DNA from: Diabrotica undecimpunctata
Taxonomy: Eukaryota; Arthropoda; Insecta; Coleoptera; Chrysomelidae
Direction: 5' to 3'
DNA: 64,000 nt
Assembly (NCBI RefSeq): GCF_040954645.1
Contig: NC_092807.1
Span: 77,020,021 to 77,084,020, forward strand
The translations under genes and the position numbers were made by a program. Below the pieces are notes generated by a model. It saw only the letters and a program-made list of their open reading frames with translations, searched no databases and was not told the DNA's origin. Numbering within the stretch: position 1 is the stretch's first letter; every line of letters starts with the position of its first letter. Of this stretch, positions 44,744 through 55,740 are shown one piece after another.

Positions 44744-47605
44744 TAGACTTCGGCAAATATGCACGTGTTTACCCGAAAATATGCAAATATTTTACAAAAT
44801 ATGCATACAAATAAATAAAACAATCGTAAAATAGTAACAATTTTATTAAAAAAAAAAGTGTACATAACTAAATATTTCCTACTATTCATTAAGATTTACA
44901 TTTATTTTAAGTAACTACATCATTTTTAAGTATGAATAAACTTATTTAGAATTATGGTTACAATAAATGACCAAGTGGTGTTCAAAATTTTCTAACAAAA
45001 ACTTGTGGCTTCTGTCTGAGTACATATATTTATATATGGAAAAACTTCGTTCAACATCAACTGATGTAACGGGAGCATTTTTCAAACTAACCAAAACATT
45101 TGGTTCTAAATTAATTGTTTCCGAAATATTTCCAGCTAGAACACTGACTACTTCAGAAAGAATATGGTAACCTTTATTTTTTTCCATAGTAGCTTCAAAT
45201 TTTTTTAAAATATCTTTTCCAATATTACCTCTAACGTTCCGACAACATGACGCAAATTCTTTTATTAATGCTGTACTTTCGAACAATGACAGTTTTGGTG
45301 ATTCTAACTGAGTAATTGTTTTTTGAACAAAACTAAAATTTGATTTTATAAATGAAAGTTCTTGTTGAACCAAGTTACTCTGAAAAGTTTGTTTAGAATC
45401 CAAAAGAGATTGGGAACTTTCATCTGTTAACGTATCAATTATGTTCTTTATTTTAACAAAATGATCTGCATAAAAATTAGCTGCTTCTAACCATGTTCCC
45501 CATCGCGTTAAAATAGGTTGTGGTGGAAGAGGAATGTTAGGTAGCATTTCTTTATAAAGTTGAATTCTTATAGGAGATTTAAGAAATACTTTTTTGACAC
45601 TGGATATCATGGTATTTACAAGAGGAAACTTTTTTTGTATTTCCTCTGCAACTCTGTTTAATCCATGCGCTACACAAGTAACATGTATTAAATCTGGGAA
45701 AAATATTTTTAAATTTTGTCCTGCTTTCACCATATAAGGAGCAGCATCCGATAAAATAAGCAGTAATTTATTAGAAGGAATAGTTGTCGGAAGAAAAAAA
45801 GTTGCTAATGTTTCTTGTATAAAACGCGAAATTGTTAAAGCATTTGTTTTCTCAAGTTGCTGGCATGAAATAAGATGAGATTTTGGTAAGGTATCTTCTT
45901 TAAGAACACCAATCAATAAATGAGCAATATAATTTCCTGAGGAATCTGTGGTTTCGTCTACAGATATGTAAAAATAATTATCTGCAATTTCTTCCTTAAT
46001 ATTAATTAACACCGACGAGTATAGCCCGTTCACATTATTTCTTCTTAGAGACCGATCACTTGGAACATTAAGTTTGCAATATTTTTTTAGAAACGAACTA
46101 AAATTTAAATTTGCTAATTTTGAAAGCGGTATGTTTGCAGACACTAATGCGCGACACAAGTCTTCATTAAAAGTTTCTTGCTCATCTAATTTTTTTGAAG
46201 TAGATTGGAAACATTTAGCCATTGAAGTTTGATGTTTTCCTCCTATTTTTCCTTTTTTTGCAATGTGTGAAGCAGTTCTCACATGTTGGTCTATCTGAAA
46301 TTTCTTCTCACATGCTATCTATAAATAAAAATAAAAACCTTTATTTTAACCCAACCTTTAAAATATAAAAATATACAAGGTGTTTTTGGTTAATCAAATA
46401 ACTGGTTTGGAAAAAAAAACACTCGCTAAGTGTTTTAAATGCAGTATTAATCCACAAATTAGTTTTTGTTACTAACCATTAGTACATCATATAACTTATT
46501 TTAAAATTCAACAAAAGTTGTTTTTTTTGTTAATTCAATTACAATAAAAATAATTGTGTTTTAAAATAGCTGACTTCATAAAAAAAAGTAAAGGTGAAAA
46601 ATTTTTCTAAATACACACCATTGTATTGTACCATGGACAATTTTTTCTCACTAAAGGAAGCTATTTTTCATTTAAAAACAACCTACGAGTACTAAATTTC
46701 AAGTAAATACGTTTATTGGTTTTAAAGTTATTGTTGTTATTAACTAAAAGAATTTAATTTTTTTTAATTTTAACACCCTGTATCTCGAAAAGTAAATAAG
46801 TTTGACCCCTCATTAACTATATCGTTTTGTTCAATTTTTCGAGAAGTATCTACAGTCAAACGTTGTAAGTGTCATTTGGAAACACCCTGTATGTATGAAA
46901 TATTAGATATTTAATAGAAAATATTAGATACTTACAATTTTGCCACAGACTGAACAGTAGATTTTTCCCATATCCATAGACAGCTCTTTATAAGGTTTAA
47001 TCCAAGTTGAAGCACTGGTTGTTTTAGGCATTATAAAATCACAATCTTCCTTTTTGTTACGCACAACGAGTGTTTACGCTTTGAATATCAAAACAAAAAT
47101 GATTTACAAATCTGAGCATCAAATTAGAAATGTTTAGGTACCTAATTCAATAAACTGGGAGATTTTGGAAAATCCCTAAATTAGGAACAAAACTATTAGC
47201 CGTTTACCTGCTGTTAAGATACAATAAATTGTAGATAGATTTGGGGATTAGATCATAAAATGCAAATGAGCGAACCCTTAGCGATTATCCAATAACTGAA
47301 TGCCTCAGTGACCGAGACTTTCTAAGAATGTTGAGGGCTACTTAAATTGATCTTCTTTGAAATTGTAAATGTTTTGTACCTGTAGAGATTACGTACTTAG
47401 ATCATTTCTTGATTAAAATGACTACAAAATTTTATACAAGAATTGAAATAAATTGGTATGTTTAAAAATTTTCAAATACAGTATAAAAATCTTAACTTTT
47501 ATGCACTTTATGCAAACTTTTATACAAATATGCCAAAATATGAAATATTTGCATAAAATATGCACAATATGCAAAATATGCAATATGCATATTTGCCGAA
47601 GTCTA
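44744..47605 (-). mobile_element. Complete hAT element with 8-bp target duplication
   Basis: Perfect inverted ends TAGACTTCGGCAAATATGCA (20 bp) and a perfect 8-bp duplication GTAATTAC at 44736-44743 and 47606-47613. Inside each end are several copies of ATGCAAATAT-like subterminal motifs, probable transposase-binding sites. A two-exon transposase on the minus strand is open throughout. Length is 2862 bp. All parts expected of an autonomous element are present. Confidence 0.95.
44942..47031 (-). CDS. hAT transposase, two exons, about 490 aa
   Basis: Exon 1 (46936-47031, 32 codons) is MPKTTSASTWIKPYKELSM...IYCSVCGKI with donor ATT/GTAAGT. Exon 2 (44942-46318) is entered in phase 0 through acceptor TTTATAG and begins IACEKKFQIDQHVRTASH, completing a C2H2 BED-like finger (CSVC...H....H). 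The RNase H-like core has ISVDETTDSSG (Asp), LILSDAAPYM (Asp), VTCVAHGLNR (CxxH) and LTRWGTWLEA. The C-terminal dimerisation domain holds the catalytic Glu in APVTSVDVERSFSIYKYM. This layout matches hAT proteins related to the CGGBP1 group. No stop or frameshift is seen. Confidence 0.9.
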
Positions 47606-47613
47606 GTAATTAC

Positions 47614-49765
47614 TTACATTAGTGAGGATAGTCTGATTAGTCTGAAATTTGGACAGTGGATTATGTTTTATTTTTTATTCATTTTTCAATCTATACATTT
47701 TTTTACGCTGAGCTATAGTTTTTCTGTATTTCGCATTTAAAAAACTGATATTTTGACATAAATTTCAAGATGCCGCCGCCATTACAGCTGCTGTCAATGA
47801 TGTGCGTGTGCGTAGTACATACATCTTGATCCAATGTTGCCACACTTTTTAAATATATTGTTTATTGTGAAAATATTAATTCTCAACTTCTCAAGTACAA
47901 TCATAAAGGAATAATGATAATGAGTATCATTTCCGTTTTCTGTTTTTAAGGGATTCATATAACTGTATTTCATTTGTTATTCACTTATGTTATTACATAT
48001 AGATTATAGTTTATTTCGTTTTATGTTGTATTTAGTTGGATGCATTAGTTATTAACTTCTTTATTAATTTACATAGTTAGATGTGATTATATTAGTTAAG
48101 ATTAGGTTTTAATTTGTTTTTTTATTGGTACCGCCCATTTTGCTTATTTAAAGTACGCTGTAGCGTGTTTAAATTCAACTTTCAAAAACGCGCATGTTTT
48201 AAAGTTACTCTGGCAACATCAACAGTTTTAAATATTTAGCTGACCTGACAGGAGAACAAAACTTGTAATGTCAAACAAATAATATAGGAATAAAATATTA
48301 GTAACAAATATTTCAAAAGCTTTATTCAAATATTTGGAAATCTCAATCGTCCCAATCTTTTAAATGAATGTGAAAAGTGCAGTTGATATTGTTTGAAATA
48401 TTTATACTGTCGTTTTTTCAATCAGAGGAAAGGCTGTTCAAATTTATACTAGCGACTTTCTCGGAAGCCAATAGGGTTGTTCTTCCATTAATGGCACTTT
48501 CAATAATGTTTGAAACATTCTTCTCATTCTTGTTTTAAGCAATATACAACCAGTAATAACAATTATTCTGATATGACAGATTGTAAATTAATTTTTGTTT
48601 TTCCCATTTCCATAATAACGAAAGGTATACTGATGTATATCACAAATTCAGAAATTTTACATTATTAGCTCTTATTTCAATTTTTTGTAGTAATAATACA
48701 TTATTTCAAAGTGTACCAATAAAAAGAAATAGCGTAAAGTATTCGTAGATAACTGGTCTTTAAAACACTTCCTATATTTAGCGCGTGTTTTGAAGACAGC
48801 AATATCCACTTATACTTAATATACTATACTGTTAACGAATTTTGCAAAAATACTAATGAGTCCAATTTCCGTTTTTCAATGCCATTGCCATCAAACTGGT
48901 GAGTATTTCGTTTTATGTTCTATTTTGTTGGATGCATTAGTTATTAACTTCTTTTTTAATTTAAAGTTTTAGATATGATTGGATTAGTTTAGATTAGGTT
49001 TTATTTTGTTATTTAATAGTTAATAATGATTTTTACAAAAAAGCTAATTCTGCAACTTGAAAACAGTGTTTAAAACTTAATTTCATTATATTTACTCCAC
49101 AAGAAACAACATGTGGTACACTTTTATTAAAACTTAAAAATTTAATATATTTACTCCGCAAAAAACTATGTATAAGTGGCAACATTGAACCTGCGCAGAA
49201 TATTGTATATTGTGCGCAAACGCGCTTGACTTGTTTTTCCAAATAAATGAATTTTGGCCATTTTACAATATTTTATATTTTTGGATAATTTAACGGGGAA
49301 AATGATTGGTATTTACAATTGATTTATAAATTTTATGTAACTACTAAGGCTATTTCGTATTTTGATAACATTTTTCTCTTGTTCATTTTTGATTTCCTAT
49401 ACTTTTTATGAATTTTTGTTACATTTTTTCACTTTTTGTATGTTTCCGTAGACGTAAACATGAAAATTTTGCCTTTTTTCTATTTTTCGGGCTAAGTCCA
49501 ACAAAAATTCCCATTTTTAGGGACCCTCACTAATGTAAACAAATACCAATTAATAATAAGATTAAAAAATATATGATAAATAAAAAAAATTGAGAAACAT
49601 AACAAAAGGATGCAAAATATTCAGAGCCTAGGAAGAAAAGCAAAAAAGTGCACATTCAAGTATAAAAATTGTCATTGGCCTGAAAAAAAAAGAAGATTTT
49701 TTAAAGATGATACAGATGAACGAACATGCCCCATTTTAAACTAGTAGCAAAATCAAATAACTTAC
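47614..49765. other. Intron 2 start region, with a dispersed direct repeat
   Basis: No gene recognised. A direct repeat of more than 100 bp occurs at about 48013-48119 and 48905-49010 (shared string TTGGATGCATTAGTTATTAA followed by an ATTAGGTTTTA block). Less similar matching sequence precedes each copy (GAGT...TTTCCGTTTT). It could be remnants of LTRs or of a MITE pair; no internal coding region was found. Confidence 0.5.
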
Positions 49766-50481
49766 CTCAGAGCTAGATTCAGCTTTTTTAGTATCCACTG
49801 AAGGTTTGGCTAGTGATTTCAAAACTGATTTCTTGGTGGTCTCCTCCTCAGATGAACTTTCATCAGAACTTTCCTCTTGTTGAGACTTATTTTGTGGTTC
49901 GATTTGTTGGAAATGGTTTGCTGGCTGCCATTTTGACTTCTTCCTCAGATGAATCTTCTGAACTACTTTCTTTCTTTTGAACATATTTTGTAATTTGCTT
50001 CGGTACTGGCGGTTCTTTCCTTTTGAACTCGTTTGATAGGAGCCCTCTCTGGTTCATCAGATGAATCTTCTGAAGAGTCTTCAGAACTACCATTTTTTAC
50101 TGCTGATTTAACTGGAATCTGTGCTTGTTTTTGTATTGATTTCACTGACGGTTTTTGTACTTCTTCCTCATCAGAAGAGGGGTCATCAAAACTTTCTGCT
50201 CTCTTTTGTGTGGGTTTAACTGATGGTTGAACAGCTTTAAGTGGTTCTTCGTCATCTGAAGAATCTTCAGAACTGCTGTCCTTTTCATGTGATTTAATTG
50301 GATGATTAGTTACTTTTACATTCCCGTTTACCACCGGCTTAGATTTTTGTGTTTCCTCTTCCTCACTGCTCGAATCCTCACTTTCTGCTGCATTGACTTT
50401 TAATTGTTTTGCTTTGGGACCTGATTTAAAATAATATGAAACAAGTTCATTAAGCACAGGTGATCCTTTGGCCAAAGATGC
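49766..50481 (-). CDS. Nopp140: Nopp140 exon 2, acidic-serine/basic repeats, with two frame changes
   Basis: The acceptor TTTTAG/GCATC and donor GAG/GTAAGT bound a 716-bp exon. It encodes blocks such as SEDSSSEEEE and SSEDSSDDEE (CK2-type serines in acidic runs) alternating with Lys/Pro/Ala/Val stretches, the Nopp140 central repeat. The frame is open from 50481 to about 50030, continues in the +1 frame (KRKEPPVPKQITKYVQKK) to about 49920, then in the next +1 frame (PQNKSQQEESSDESSSEEE) to the donor. Both borders are phase 0, but 716 is 3n+2, so two bases are in excess as read. Repeat content continues through both shifts, so this looks like two one-base errors or recent mutations rather than alternative reading frames. 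Confidence 0.8.
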
Positions 50482-50600
50482 CTAAAATAAAAATTTTATG
50501 ACAATGAGACAAACACGTGGTGACGAATTTCATTAAACAAGTTATTTTGCGCAGTATATAACATTAAATCGACACTAATGATAATTTAAATTTTACTTAC

Positions 50601-50702
50601 CGCCTTAGTTTCTTTCTGAAATTGGGCTGCAAGTTTTATATTGGTTTTTTTCAAAAAATCAAAAATAAGCGCGTTAAGCACATTATTTGTAGTCTCCGCC
50701 AT
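50601..50702 (-). CDS. Nopp140: Nopp140 exon 1, LisH domain
   Basis: First coding exon of 34 codons, starting MAETTNNVLNALIFDFLKK and ending in KETKA before a strong GTAAGT donor. The pattern of hydrophobic residues (LIFDFL...AAQFQKET) is that of a LisH motif, the dimerisation module at the N-terminus of Nopp140 proteins. The ATG lies in a good context (GAAATGG). Only 85 bp separate it from the target duplication of a P-like element, so the native 5' UTR or core promoter is short or overlaps that element. The exon ends in phase 0 and joins exon 2 at K-A/A-S-L-A-K. Confidence 0.85.
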
Positions 50703-50794
50703 TTCGAGCACAAAAAAGGGTTTACAATTCACAAAATTCAGTCCAGTCTTACCAATAGCTATGCAAAAAAATCATGATACTTAAGCGTCTATAT
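50703..50794 (-). promoter_or_regulatory. Short native 5' leader/promoter region of Nopp140
   Basis: Only about 92 bp lie between the start codon and a P-like transposon, including one copy of the transposon's target duplication (50788-50794). A TCAGT-like initiator (minus strand, near 50740) is possible; no TATA box is clear. The proximal promoter must lie here or inside the transposon. Confidence 0.4.
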
Positions 50795-50916
50795 CAGAGA
50801 ACAACCGAACACAGAGAAGCTACAGTCCTTTGAAGTTACGTAGCCAAGCCGCCAATGACAGCTAACAACCAGAAAATTAATAGTCAGTGGGCATATCACA
50901 CAATATAAATTCTTAA

Positions 50917-51299
50917 GAGCGTAGGCGCAAAATTTCGGGCCAATGTTTTTTAAATGCATTCATTTTTTTCGAATCCTGAAAAAACTAATAAGTATTTTTG
51001 AAAAATTTAAACGCAGAATGAAAGACTACATTATTACTGAGGGCCGAAAGTCCCTGAAAACACATATAATGTTTATTTTAATAAGTTACAGGGGTAAAAA
51101 AAAGAGAAAATTTAGTGTAATTTTTAATTTCAAATATCTCATTCAAAAAAACTTTTTGTTTATTCTAAGGGACTTTCGGCCCTCGGTAATAATGTAATCT
51201 TTCATTCTGTGTTTAAATTTTTCAAAAATATTTGTTAGTTTTCTCAGGATTCCAAAACAATGTTAAAAAGCATTGGCCCGAAATTTTGCGCCTACGCTC
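50917..51299. repeat. Palindromic MITE with TTAA flanks (in copy A)
   Basis: Starts and ends with GAGCGTAGGCGCAAAATTTC and its inverse, TTAA on both sides (50913-50916, 51300-51303). The two halves are nearly perfect inverse copies, so the whole 383 bp can fold back. The same element lies at the same site in copy B, so it entered the family before the copies spread. TTAA duplication fits piggyBac- or Kolobok-type MITEs. Confidence 0.85.
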
Positions 51300-51507
51300 T
51301 TAAACGAAACAAAGACATTACTAAAATGCTCAAACTAAAAATTGTTAGAAACAAAATTAGACCGATAATTGGGAAATCTTAAAATTACAATAGAACAAGA
51401 CTTTATTTTTTATAGCTCGGACAGACACGTCGGCATCGGCTTACTGTTCGAAAGTCAAACCAATACTATTATATAATAACTAATAATAATTACAAAGCAA
51501 TAGTAAT

Positions 51508-52100
51508 TACCTGTTATTATTCTTAGGAAATCTAAATAAACTTAAGCTGGATTTATAGTTTGACGGACTGTAAACGTAGACGCACTGGAAAAAGATCAAC
51601 ATAGAATTTTGTGTACTCTTATTTATAAATGAACGCAAACGCATGACGGAACGTAAGTGAAACGCACTGCAACGGAAGAGTTCGCCAACTTTCATCTTTT
51701 ACAGTGTGTTACTTACGTCTGGCCAATCAAAAGGAAGAATTTTGTGCTGTCAACCAACGTGAACTGTCTGGCACGCCCACCATTTTGTAAAGTTGTTTAT
51801 CAATATAATCGAATTTTGATTTTGTTGATTATTTGTTACAATGAACGTTAAGAATATATAAAATAATAATAATAAATAATAAAAGGATATTATAGTATCA
51901 TGGGCACCAACTCTAGCCACTGTTTCTACTCATGCGAAAAAATTCCACTCCGTCCATTTATAAATTGAAATAATCTTTACAGTCCGTTTGTTACGTCTGC
52001 AGTGCGTCTACGTCTACAGTCCGTCAAACTATAAATCCAGCTTTATTCCTTTTCCTGTCACAGATGAACATCCGCGAATCGCACAAATATATCCAGACAT
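51508..52100 (-). pseudogene. THAP zinc-finger exon in copy A, interrupted
   Basis: From 52100 the minus strand reads MSGYICAIRGCSSVTGKGI, the first two cysteines of a C2CH THAP finger, then is broken by the 498-bp MITE. The remainder (LFRFPKNNNR and donor AG/GTAATT) follows at about 51541-51508. Confidence 0.75.
51545..52042. repeat. PIF/Harbinger-like MITE, 498 bp (only in copy A)
   Basis: About 43-bp inverted ends AGCTGGATTTATAGTTTGAC..., flanked by TTA on both sides (51542-51544, 52043-52045). Copy B has a single TTA at the same point, an empty-site proof of insertion and of the 3-bp duplication, which is the PIF/Harbinger type. It interrupts the THAP exon of copy A. Confidence 0.85.
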
Positions 52101-52401
52101 TTTAAATATAAATTAAACTTTTAACTATAAACTGTAACTATAAACTTATATATTTAACTATAACTATAAACTATAACTATAACCTTTTAACTATAAATAA
52201 ATTATATAAATGGTCAAATGCACTTGTTGTGTCGAGTGTTTACCATAGACGCCTACGGACTATCGAAAACAACCAGAATTAAAGAATAAGCACGTGTTTT
52301 TGACAGTTACACAACCAGAATCGGGCATGCGTATACAAAAATGGTACACGCTTTTGGACCGTTGTGTCGCTTCTATGTGTTCGGTTTTTCTATGTCTATA
52401 T

Positions 52402-53280
52402 TCTTTGCTATGATTATGATTAAGAAGATAAGATATTGCGCATAAGTCGTGACGTAATTGGAGAGCTGCACGTTCGTAATGTCAGTTTTTTGTATGTGTC
52501 AATAAATAATCTTTAATAAATAGTTTGGAGATATCCTTTTGTGTACGATTATTGTAATTATTAAACCTTTTTTTAATATTATTATTTTGCTAATCGAATA
52601 ATTTCATCACAGAATGCATAAAAATCCCATTTAACTTTAACAAGAATTCAAATTCTGCTCTCCAATGACGGCATGCGCGAACACGACCGATTTTGTGCTA
52701 CGGGAAGATCCTATCTTGTTATTCATAGATGTTCATAGTATCATGCAAAAAAATAACAGGACAGACTGATTTCACAGAGTGACAACTTAAAGTTCTTCTT
52801 CTTCTAATGGCGCTACCACAGAATAAGAAACAATTGGGTTGAGTTTACTGAAAGTACACGAGCGGCTAGCTATCATAGATGTTTAAGCGCCAAACAGAGA
52901 GATACATAACCTGAAAAATTCAAAATCAGATGTGATCAAATGAAGATGCCGACCAATCACAGCATAGACACCCCTTATGCTGTGACCAATCACAGCAAAC
53001 GTAGGTGGCCGTTTATAGTGTAGTCTGCTATCAGGTGGACGCGATGGAAGCGCCATGCGATACGACGGAGAAATATTAATAAAAGCCAATAAAAGCAGTC
53101 TTGTTGAAGGCTGTCATTGTCATTTCATCCAAGAATGCAAAAATAAATTTAAATTCGAATGTCTATATTATTTATTTTCGCCTAATTTTATAGGGATCAA
53201 GAAACGTAAATAAAAACATCTATATACGTATTCAAAGAATAATTCATAAGCAAACCTTAGACATTACAGGTAATAGGACA
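52402..53280. other. Intergenic; RTE-like 3' end only
   Basis: A string TTCTTCTTCTTCTAATGGCG near 52796 resembles the inverted 3' end (…CCATTAGAAGAAGAAG) of RTE-like LINEs seen elsewhere in insects. No coding region recognised. Confidence 0.35.
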
Positions 53281-53340
53281 AAATAAAATGTGTTGCTCCT
53301 TATGATGGTGTCAGAGTTGCCAAGTCTCCAGTTTTTTCAT

Positions 53341-53845
53341 ACTCTCACATAATATAGAAATGCATATAAAAATTAATAGATTTTAGTTAATTAAAGATAA
53401 TCAAATGCATATACAATAAAATTTTTTAAAATGATATAAAAAATTAATAGTATTAATTAAATTACCGTATATAATAGAAGTGCATTGAAATTATATAAAA
53501 ATTCATAGATTTTAGTTAAATTAAAGATAATAATCAAAGGCATATACAATAAAATTTGAGATTTACAAAGATTTGGAAAGTGCTAATTTACAATATTTAA
53601 CTGCATTTAAACAGAAAATATTTGTTTTATATTTATTTAAAACTTGTAGCTTCTCATAACACAAATTAAAATTTCGTAAAAGTAACTTATATTTTAAACC
53701 TTCATATACATTTTACAAAAAAAATATGGCAAGTTTTATACTTATTTCAAATTTGTAGCTTCTCATAACACAAATTATTATTTCGTAAAAGTAACTTTAT
53801 ATTTGTAACATTCATATACATATTTTACTAAAATAAATACGGCAA
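53341..53845. repeat. Two sets of tandem duplications
   Basis: Set 1: about 53345-53430 and 53475-53560 share AATTAATAGATTTTAGTTAA..AAAGATAAT..CATATACAATAAAATTT. Set 2: about 53641-53735 and 53752-53845 share TTGTAGCTTCTCATAACACA...TTTCGTAAAAGTAACTT...TTCATATACAT. Function unknown. Confidence 0.75.
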
Positions 53846-53970
53846 CACTGTGACGCGGTGCCTTGAGGAAATATATTTGGTTAGGTTAGAGTGCACTAAA
53901 AAAATGCGAATTGTCACAGCCACCTAAAGTAAGCTTTAGGTTAGTTTCTGTGTTTATACTGTGGTTTCTA

Positions 53971-54010
53971 CATAGAATAACCGAACACACATGTGTTCGA
54001 TTGTTCTCTG
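53971..54010. mobile_element. P-like excision footprint (40 bp) with 7-bp duplication
   Basis: The left half CATAGAATAACCGAACACA and right half TGTGTTCGATTGTTCTCTG are the two ends of the P-like family of copies A and B, joined directly with no interior. A perfect 7-bp duplication GTTTCTA lies at 53964-53970 and 54011-54017. P-element transposase cuts about 17 bp inside each terminal repeat, so excision leaves a footprint of this size and shape. Confidence 0.85.
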
Positions 54011-54261
54011 GTTTCTATATCAATGGGCGCGTTCTGCAGACGGAGCAGCTACCGCTCCGCTACTTCCGAATCCATCGGTTAGCGCTGGATCAAATGTCAT
54101 AAGTCAAAACCTGCTGGATTCCGCTACCTTATCTGTCAATGTCAAATAATTTGTCATTTTAAAAATTAAATATTTTTGTTCTTTGTTTACGTTTGTCAGT
54201 AGATTGCCAATTTAGCTTGACTTTTAAATATTATTTAACTTTATCTCACATTCATATAATA

Positions 54262-54409
54262 GGAATATAGAAAGGAATGACATAATTAGAGTATTAGTGG
54301 AAGAACTTGCGGACGAGGAAAATAATATCCAGCTAATTGGAAATGTTGTGGATCAGTTGACACAAAATGAAGAATTAGAGCTAAATAAGGTATTTTGTAA
54401 AGCATTTTC
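54262..54409 (+). pseudogene. Possible coding fragment, unidentified
   Basis: The plus strand reads NIERNDIIRVLVEELADEEN then NIQLIGNVVDQLTQNEELEL, ending at a possible donor (AAG/GTATTT). A second short stretch follows an acceptor-like TTTTAG at 54486. The amphipathic, acidic composition is not random-looking, but I do not recognise the family. It could be the start of a transposon-borne protein within the 54.03-57.74 kb element. Confidence 0.3.
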
Positions 54410-54989
54410 GCATGAGTGGGGAATGTGCTGAAGTAGGTTTTAGTAAAGATTATTAGTTCTTTGAAAACTACATATAAATATTTTAGGTAATTACTCAGCA
54501 ACTAGGAAATTTAGGAGTTATACCAATTTCAATTCAATACCATACAATTCCTTTAGATAAAAAGTGGAACATCTATTAATGTGGCGAAAAGGCAAATAGA
54601 ATGATGATACTTGTATATATTTTGGTTCATTAATATTTATGTTATATTTACAAACTTTTCTTATTTGGCTTATAAACACACTTTCCTCTGTAAAATAATT
54701 AATTTTAATAAAACAAAAGCTACTAAAAATATATCATTTTATTTACAACATTTTACAAGTTTTATTTACAGTGCTATAAATGTAGTTAATACAATAAACT
54801 GATTTGGAAGAAGAATATATGAATAGTATGATTACAAAAAAAAAATAACATAGAGTCACAAAATAAGATAACAAATCAATTCAGAAAAAGTCACAAGGTA
54901 TAATGGTATTAAGTTATCTAATGCATGCAGATAATGTAACACTAAACACAATACAAAAGCTGAAGTCGAAAGTATTACAAAGTTGGATC

Positions 54990-55740
54990 AGAATTATCAC
55001 TTTTGAAGGGGAAAACTGATAGATTAAAAATTTGGAGCTTCTTTGAAGAGTTAGCTAATAGAAGAGTTCTGGGAGTAAAGCTGTTATAAGAGTAATTGAA
55101 TCTATGAAAAGAATATAAAAAGTCTGCACATACCTAGTTGCAATATTGGAGAATAATAAACAAATATTTTGGAGAGAAGTTTGAAGCAGGTGCACAGGCT
55201 GTTGATAATTTTAAATAGAACTATTAAGTCTCTTTGATTTCTATATACCTCAAGAGAAGTTCAGTATACATTCTAATGCAACATATTCACAGTATACATG
55301 CATCCATACAATGGCATGACAGAAAATTGGACAGTCTTAAGTTTCAGTTTAGATTTTAGATGCAATGTAATAGGGGGACAAAACTGTAGACCAGTAAATG
55401 AAAAGGGATCTAACCATGGAGAAGGAGATCAAATAGCAGAGATGTAAGAAAAATCTTTGATGGTTCTCTTCACAAATCCAAGTAGCTTCATAGATTTCTG
55501 TATTGTGGAAATGTGTGATTTATAGTTAGAGTCAAGGTTCACACCTAGATCCTTGGTTTCAAAAGTAGAATATATGGTTAAATTGTGTTTACTATATTCG
55601 AATATTATTGGGGGATGAGGAAGGTGCAAATGAAAACTATGACATTTTGATGCATCCAAATACCATTTTGTGTGCTCCACTTAGAGGCGATCAATATCCT
55701 TCTGCAGACTTCGGCCTGGCATTTGTTTATTTTAAAGCAT
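54990..55740 (-). pseudogene. Jockey-like LINE RT fragment
   Basis: The minus strand reads LDASKCHSFHLHLPHPPIIF, FETKDLGVNLDSNYKSHIST and MKLLGFVKRTIKDFSYI, then, after stops, RDLIVLFKIINS. These match the region after the RT YADD box in Jockey-type LINEs (LN..KC..I.F, IKDLGV..D....F..HI, LGF..R). Many stops; dead. Confidence 0.65.

Larger units (their letters stand above)
1..50702 (-). other. Nopp140: Nopp140 (NOLC1-type) gene, two alternative 3' endings
   Basis: Nopp140 is a nucleolar and Cajal-body phosphoprotein that chaperones snoRNPs and links them to RNA polymerase I; it has an N-terminal LisH domain, alternating acidic-serine and basic Lys/Pro/Ala blocks, and a conserved C-terminal domain. 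All three parts are visible on the minus strand. Predicted exons are 50601-50702, 49766-50481, 16569-17240 and 8057-8242, then either 2026-2445 (RGG tail, stop) or 5463-5546 plus 1-67 (SRP40 tail). Every junction has GT/AG borders and is phase 0, so both endings join exon 4 in frame. The RGG form would be about 697 residues, close to the Drosophila RGG isoform as I recall it. Intron 2 is about 32.5 kb and intron 3 about 8.3 kb, both filled with transposons. Exon 2 has two frame changes. Splicing is inferred from sequence only. Confidence 0.88.
50795..52394 (-). mobile_element. P-like non-autonomous element, copy A (THAP exon, minus)
   Basis: Perfect 7-bp target duplication TCTATAT at 50788-50794 and 52395-52401. 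The ends are related inverted repeats (CAGAGAACAACCGAACACAG and CATAGAAAAACCGAACACAT). The interior matches copy B (58060-59168) in reverse orientation over its whole length. It carries a start of a THAP-type zinc finger on the minus strand (from 52100), a palindromic TTAA-flanked MITE (50917-51299) shared with copy B, and a second MITE (51545-52042) that copy B lacks. P-superfamily assignment rests on the THAP exon, duplication length and CA-starting ends. Confidence 0.85.
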
